Positions 5,764 to 5,842 of a DNA stretch of 5,842 bases are shown in pieces. The notes under the pieces were generated by a model. It was not told where the DNA came from. It did not search any database and saw only the letters and a program-made list of their open reading frames with translations. The stretch covers positions 1-5,842 of the forward strand of contig CAMKAP010000134.1 in NCBI GenBank assembly GCA_946410505.1, given 5' to 3'. This DNA is from an uncultured Clostridia bacterium (lineage in GTDB: Bacteria; Bacillota_A; Clostridia; Oscillospirales; Oscillospiraceae). Numbering within the stretch: position 1 is the stretch's first letter; the number at the start of each line of letters is the position of its first letter. Position numbers and translations under genes: made by a program.

Positions 5764-5796
5764 ATTTTAAAACCTTGAATCGGTTTAAAAATCGGC
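5760..5796 (-). promoter_or_regulatory. Hairpin 3 in the obgE leader
   Basis: GCCGATTTTAAAACC (5760-5774) pairs with GGTTTAAAAATCGGC (5782-5796) at 14 of 15 positions with a 7-base loop. It overlaps the arm of hairpin 2 by four bases (5760-5763), so it could compete with it weakly. No U tract follows on the minus strand. Confidence 0.4.
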
Positions 5797-5807
5797 TGAG
5801 ATTGAAC

Positions 5808-5838
5808 GTGAAGAGGGGATACCCAATCCCCTCTTCAC
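5808..5838. repeat. Hairpin 4, perfect 13-bp inverted repeat at the right edge
   Basis: GTGAAGAGGGGAT (5808-5820) and ATCCCCTCTTCAC (5826-5838) are exact complements around ACCCA. GATT (5800-5803) and AATC (5839-5842) could extend it past a short bulge. No U tract follows on either strand within view. It may be the tail of an upstream transcription unit cut by the window edge. Confidence 0.45.
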
Positions 5839-5842
5839 AATC

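Noticed and set aside
1..5842. CRISPR array, insertion sequence, prophage or defence genes
   Set aside because: No regularly spaced repeats, transposase, integrase or nuclease signatures are visible; the genes look chromosomal.

Overview
The window carries four complete protein genes. Its base composition is GC-rich, it uses strong AGGAGG-type ribosome binding sites with about 7 nt spacing, and it combines a SpoIIE-type partner-switching module, Obg and a long F420-ligase-fold protein. This suggests a GC-rich Clostridia/Eubacteriales member, possibly Oscillospiraceae. That placement is inference, because no taxonomic marker was searched.

Layout. Positions 11-2449 on the minus strand hold a two-gene operon. 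A small STAS anti-sigma-factor antagonist comes first, followed by a large membrane protein. The latter joins an extracytoplasmic sensor region, HAMP, a SpoIIE/PP2C phosphatase and a C-terminal RsbW/SpoIIAB-like ATPase domain. Phosphatase, kinase and phospho-acceptor of a partner-switching circuit are therefore all present, but no sigma factor is in view. The roughly 355-base gap at 2450-2804 holds two divergent promoters, a structured leader for the STAS operon and small inverted repeats. Positions 2805-3995 on the plus strand encode a stand-alone CofE-like (F420-0:gamma-glutamyl ligase fold) protein closed by a strong UUCG-loop terminator.

The non-coding stretch 4042-4405 contains an extended -10 promoter and a candidate structured RNA of about 170-230 nt. 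The RNA has a 14-bp hairpin whose loop is complementary to a site just downstream (a pseudoknot) and a possible long-range closing helix. I could not match it to a known family. The same gap ends with the palindromic terminator of obgE. Positions 4406-5689 on the minus strand encode the Obg GTPase. The last 140 bases, upstream of obgE, contain four near-perfect hairpins; three of them overlap in sequence and look like a terminator/antiterminator arrangement.

The less ordinary parts are the fused phosphatase-kinase with a possible internal restart, the orphan RNA candidate, the two leaders with mutually exclusive hairpins, and the F420-ligase-like gene in an organism with no visible F420 context.
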